From JBKDZP01 sp047971315 (lineage in GTDB: Bacteria; Bacillota_I; Bacilli_A; RF39; UBA660), in the NCBI GenBank assembly GCA_047971315.1, contig JBKDZP010000004.1, positions 62,001 to 126,000 of the forward strand: a stretch of DNA of 64,000 bases, read 5' to 3'. The notes beneath the pieces were generated by a model, which searched no databases, was not told the DNA's origin, and saw nothing but the letters and a program-made list of their open reading frames with translations. The translations under genes and the position numbers were made by a program. Shown here one piece after another: positions 63,060-64,000 of the stretch. The number at the start of each line of letters is the position of its first letter. Positions within the stretch are counted from its first letter, which is position 1.

Positions 63060-63317
63060 ATGAATTATATAAAAGAAAATGATTTTGTAAAAAATAGTTT
63101 TACAGAATTCTTTATGGATATTGGCTTTAAAAAAGTAGATAGTGTAGAATTAAATTCTAAAATTGATAGCTCTGTGTTTCTTATAGGATCTTGTACTAAT
63201 ATTTTCAAGCAATATTTTTTAAATGGAAATATTCATAGTAATGGTCATGTTTTAGTGCAACCATCAATAAATAAAGAAAAAATATTAGAATTTAAAAAAT
63301 TTAAGATTTATAAATAA
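63060..63317 (+). pseudogene. AlaRS-like N-terminal fragment
   Basis: 85 codons: FVKNSFTEFFMDIGFKKVDS, SSVFLIGSCTNIFKQYFL and VLVQPSINKEK resemble the start of alanyl-tRNA synthetase or of AlaRS-related stand-alone proteins (G-x-x-x-V-x-x-S ... T-x-x-x-F-K ... Q-x-S-I/R). The synthetase should continue for hundreds of residues but breaks at about 63285 into IstB-like sequence in another frame. Confidence 0.6.
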
Positions 63318-63777
63318 TAAAGAGAATATATTATTTGTTGGAAGCCCAGGTGTTGGAAAAACACATATAGCTACTTCAATAGGAATAGAGACAGCAAAAA
63401 ACAGATATTCAACTTATTTTATATCATTTCATGAATTGGTTAGTAATTTAAGAAAAGCCCATTTAGAATCAAGATTAGAAACTAGAATTAATCATTATGC
63501 TTAATATAAAGTATTAATAATAGATGAAGTTGGATATTTACCAATAGATACAGAAGCAGCAAATATGTTTTTTCAATTAATTATAAAACGATATGAAAAG
63601 AAATGCACTATAATAACAACAAATAAACCATTTAGTAAATGGAATGAGATATTTGGTGATTATACTTTAGCTAATGATAAATTAGATAGATTACTACATC
63701 ATTATCATATAATTAATATCACGGGAAAATCATACCGTATAAAAGCCAAATTAAAAACTGAAAACTTGGAAGATTAA
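63290..63777 (+). pseudogene. IstB-like ATPase fragment
   Basis: NLRFINNKENILFVGSPGVG then KTHIATSIGIE (Walker A), VLIIDEVGYLPI (Walker B), FFQLIIKRYEKKCTIITTNK and LDRLLHHYHIINITGKSYR are the order of IstB, the helper ATPase of IS21-family transposition. It lacks about 90 N-terminal residues and has a TAA at 63502-63504 replacing a codon before YKVLIIDE. No istA is visible upstream. Confidence 0.8.
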
Positions 63778-63825
63778 TATTCCACTTTTCCTCCATTTTT
63801 TATTCCCATAAACCGGCATTTTTAT

Positions 63826-64000
63826 ATTCACAATTATAATCTTCGAATAATGTTCGCTGTATTAATGGGGTTTAGAATAAGTGAGATAAACGGATTAAAA
63901 TATTCAGATATTGATTTTGTTAATAGACATATAATTATTGATAGGCAATTAGGACGTGATATTAACAAAAATAAAGATACTTGCAAAAAGAAAACTGTTA
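63826..64000 (+). pseudogene. Tyrosine recombinase fragment running off the right edge
   Basis: NLRIMFAVLMGFRISEINGL, then KYSDIDFVNRHIIIDRQLGR. G-x-R-I-S-E-I-x-G-L carries the first catalytic Arg of phage-type integrases. There is no N-terminal domain in front; the end is cut by the window, so whether the rest is intact cannot be seen. Confidence 0.7.

Noticed and set aside
1..64000. Full Mycoplasma-type code (UGA as a normal Trp codon)
   Set aside because: TGG is the usual Trp codon in all conserved genes and in-frame TGA is found only three times, so UGA cannot be the common Trp codon. Partial or early reassignment is kept as a finding.

Overview
The window is a very AT-rich piece of bacterial chromosome centred on the replication origin. 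Gene content and order (dnaA-dnaN-recF-gyrB-gyrA, rpmH-rnpA-yidC-jag, mnmE-mnmG-rsmG-noc, dnaX-ebfC-recR-bofA, holB-yaaT, metG-tatD-yabE-ksgA, sepF-divIVA-ileS) follow the Bacillus pattern. ComK, Noc, SpoVT, BofA and YaaT homologues, T-box leaders and a small SRP RNA point to the class Bacilli. A penicillin-binding protein, SepF and DivIVA show that the cell has a wall, so it is not a Mycoplasma. I infer an uncultured, low-GC, possibly host-associated Bacilli lineage; I cannot name the genus.

Layout. Almost everything from 1 to 50.8 kb is on the minus strand and everything from 51.28 kb on is on the plus strand, as expected for replication running outward from an origin at about 50.82-51.20 kb. 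From left to right: wall synthesis, superoxide dismutase and DNA repair (0-5.4 kb); tgt, then sepF-divIVA-[Ile T-box]-antiporter-ileS (5.5-12 kb); glycyl-tRNA synthetase under a compact T-box, yebC, a CotD-like protein and ffh (12.2-16.5 kb); an 848-residue pilin-like surface protein (16.8-19.4 kb); ftsH, tilS, ung, ksgA, a 3D-domain protein and tatD (19.6-26.2 kb); [Met T-box]-dut-metG and spoVT (26.5-29.3 kb); a CBS-type pyrophosphatase on the plus strand; mfd back through the dnaX-recR-holB cluster (31-41 kb); SRP RNA and a duplicated parS segment (41.55-41.95 kb); gyrA, gyrB, recF, comK, dnaN and dnaA (42-50.8 kb); the origin; then rpmH to noc (51.3-60.0 kb).

From 60.05 kb to the right edge the character changes. 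This is a graveyard of broken genes: a uvrB fragment, two tyrosine-integrase pieces, a conjugative-element small-protein remnant, a truncated radical SAM gene, an HldE-like nucleotidyltransferase (the only one that reads through intact, though shortened), a frameshifted HD phosphohydrolase, an AlaRS-like fragment and an IstB-like fragment. I read it as a decayed integrative element.

Points most worth a second look: (1) the ParB-family gene next to rsmG is a Noc by its DNA-contact residues, but it carries an extra linker of nearly 400 residues; a perfect Noc-type palindrome lies in rsmI, and half-site-like operators lie in the noc promoter. (2) Two parS-type sites lie in a tandem duplication beside gyrA. 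(3) ileS has an in-frame TGA and gyrB an in-frame TAG, both in otherwise intact essential genes, while TGA is almost absent as a stop codon. (4) Two T-boxes each have an unrelated gene (antiporter, dut) between leader and synthetase, and the glycine T-box seems to lack a full Stem I. (5) L34 is four residues shorter than the usual 44. (6) comK sits between dnaN and recF and has no ordinary start codon.

No tRNA gene, 16S/23S rRNA gene, CRISPR array or complete insertion sequence was seen.
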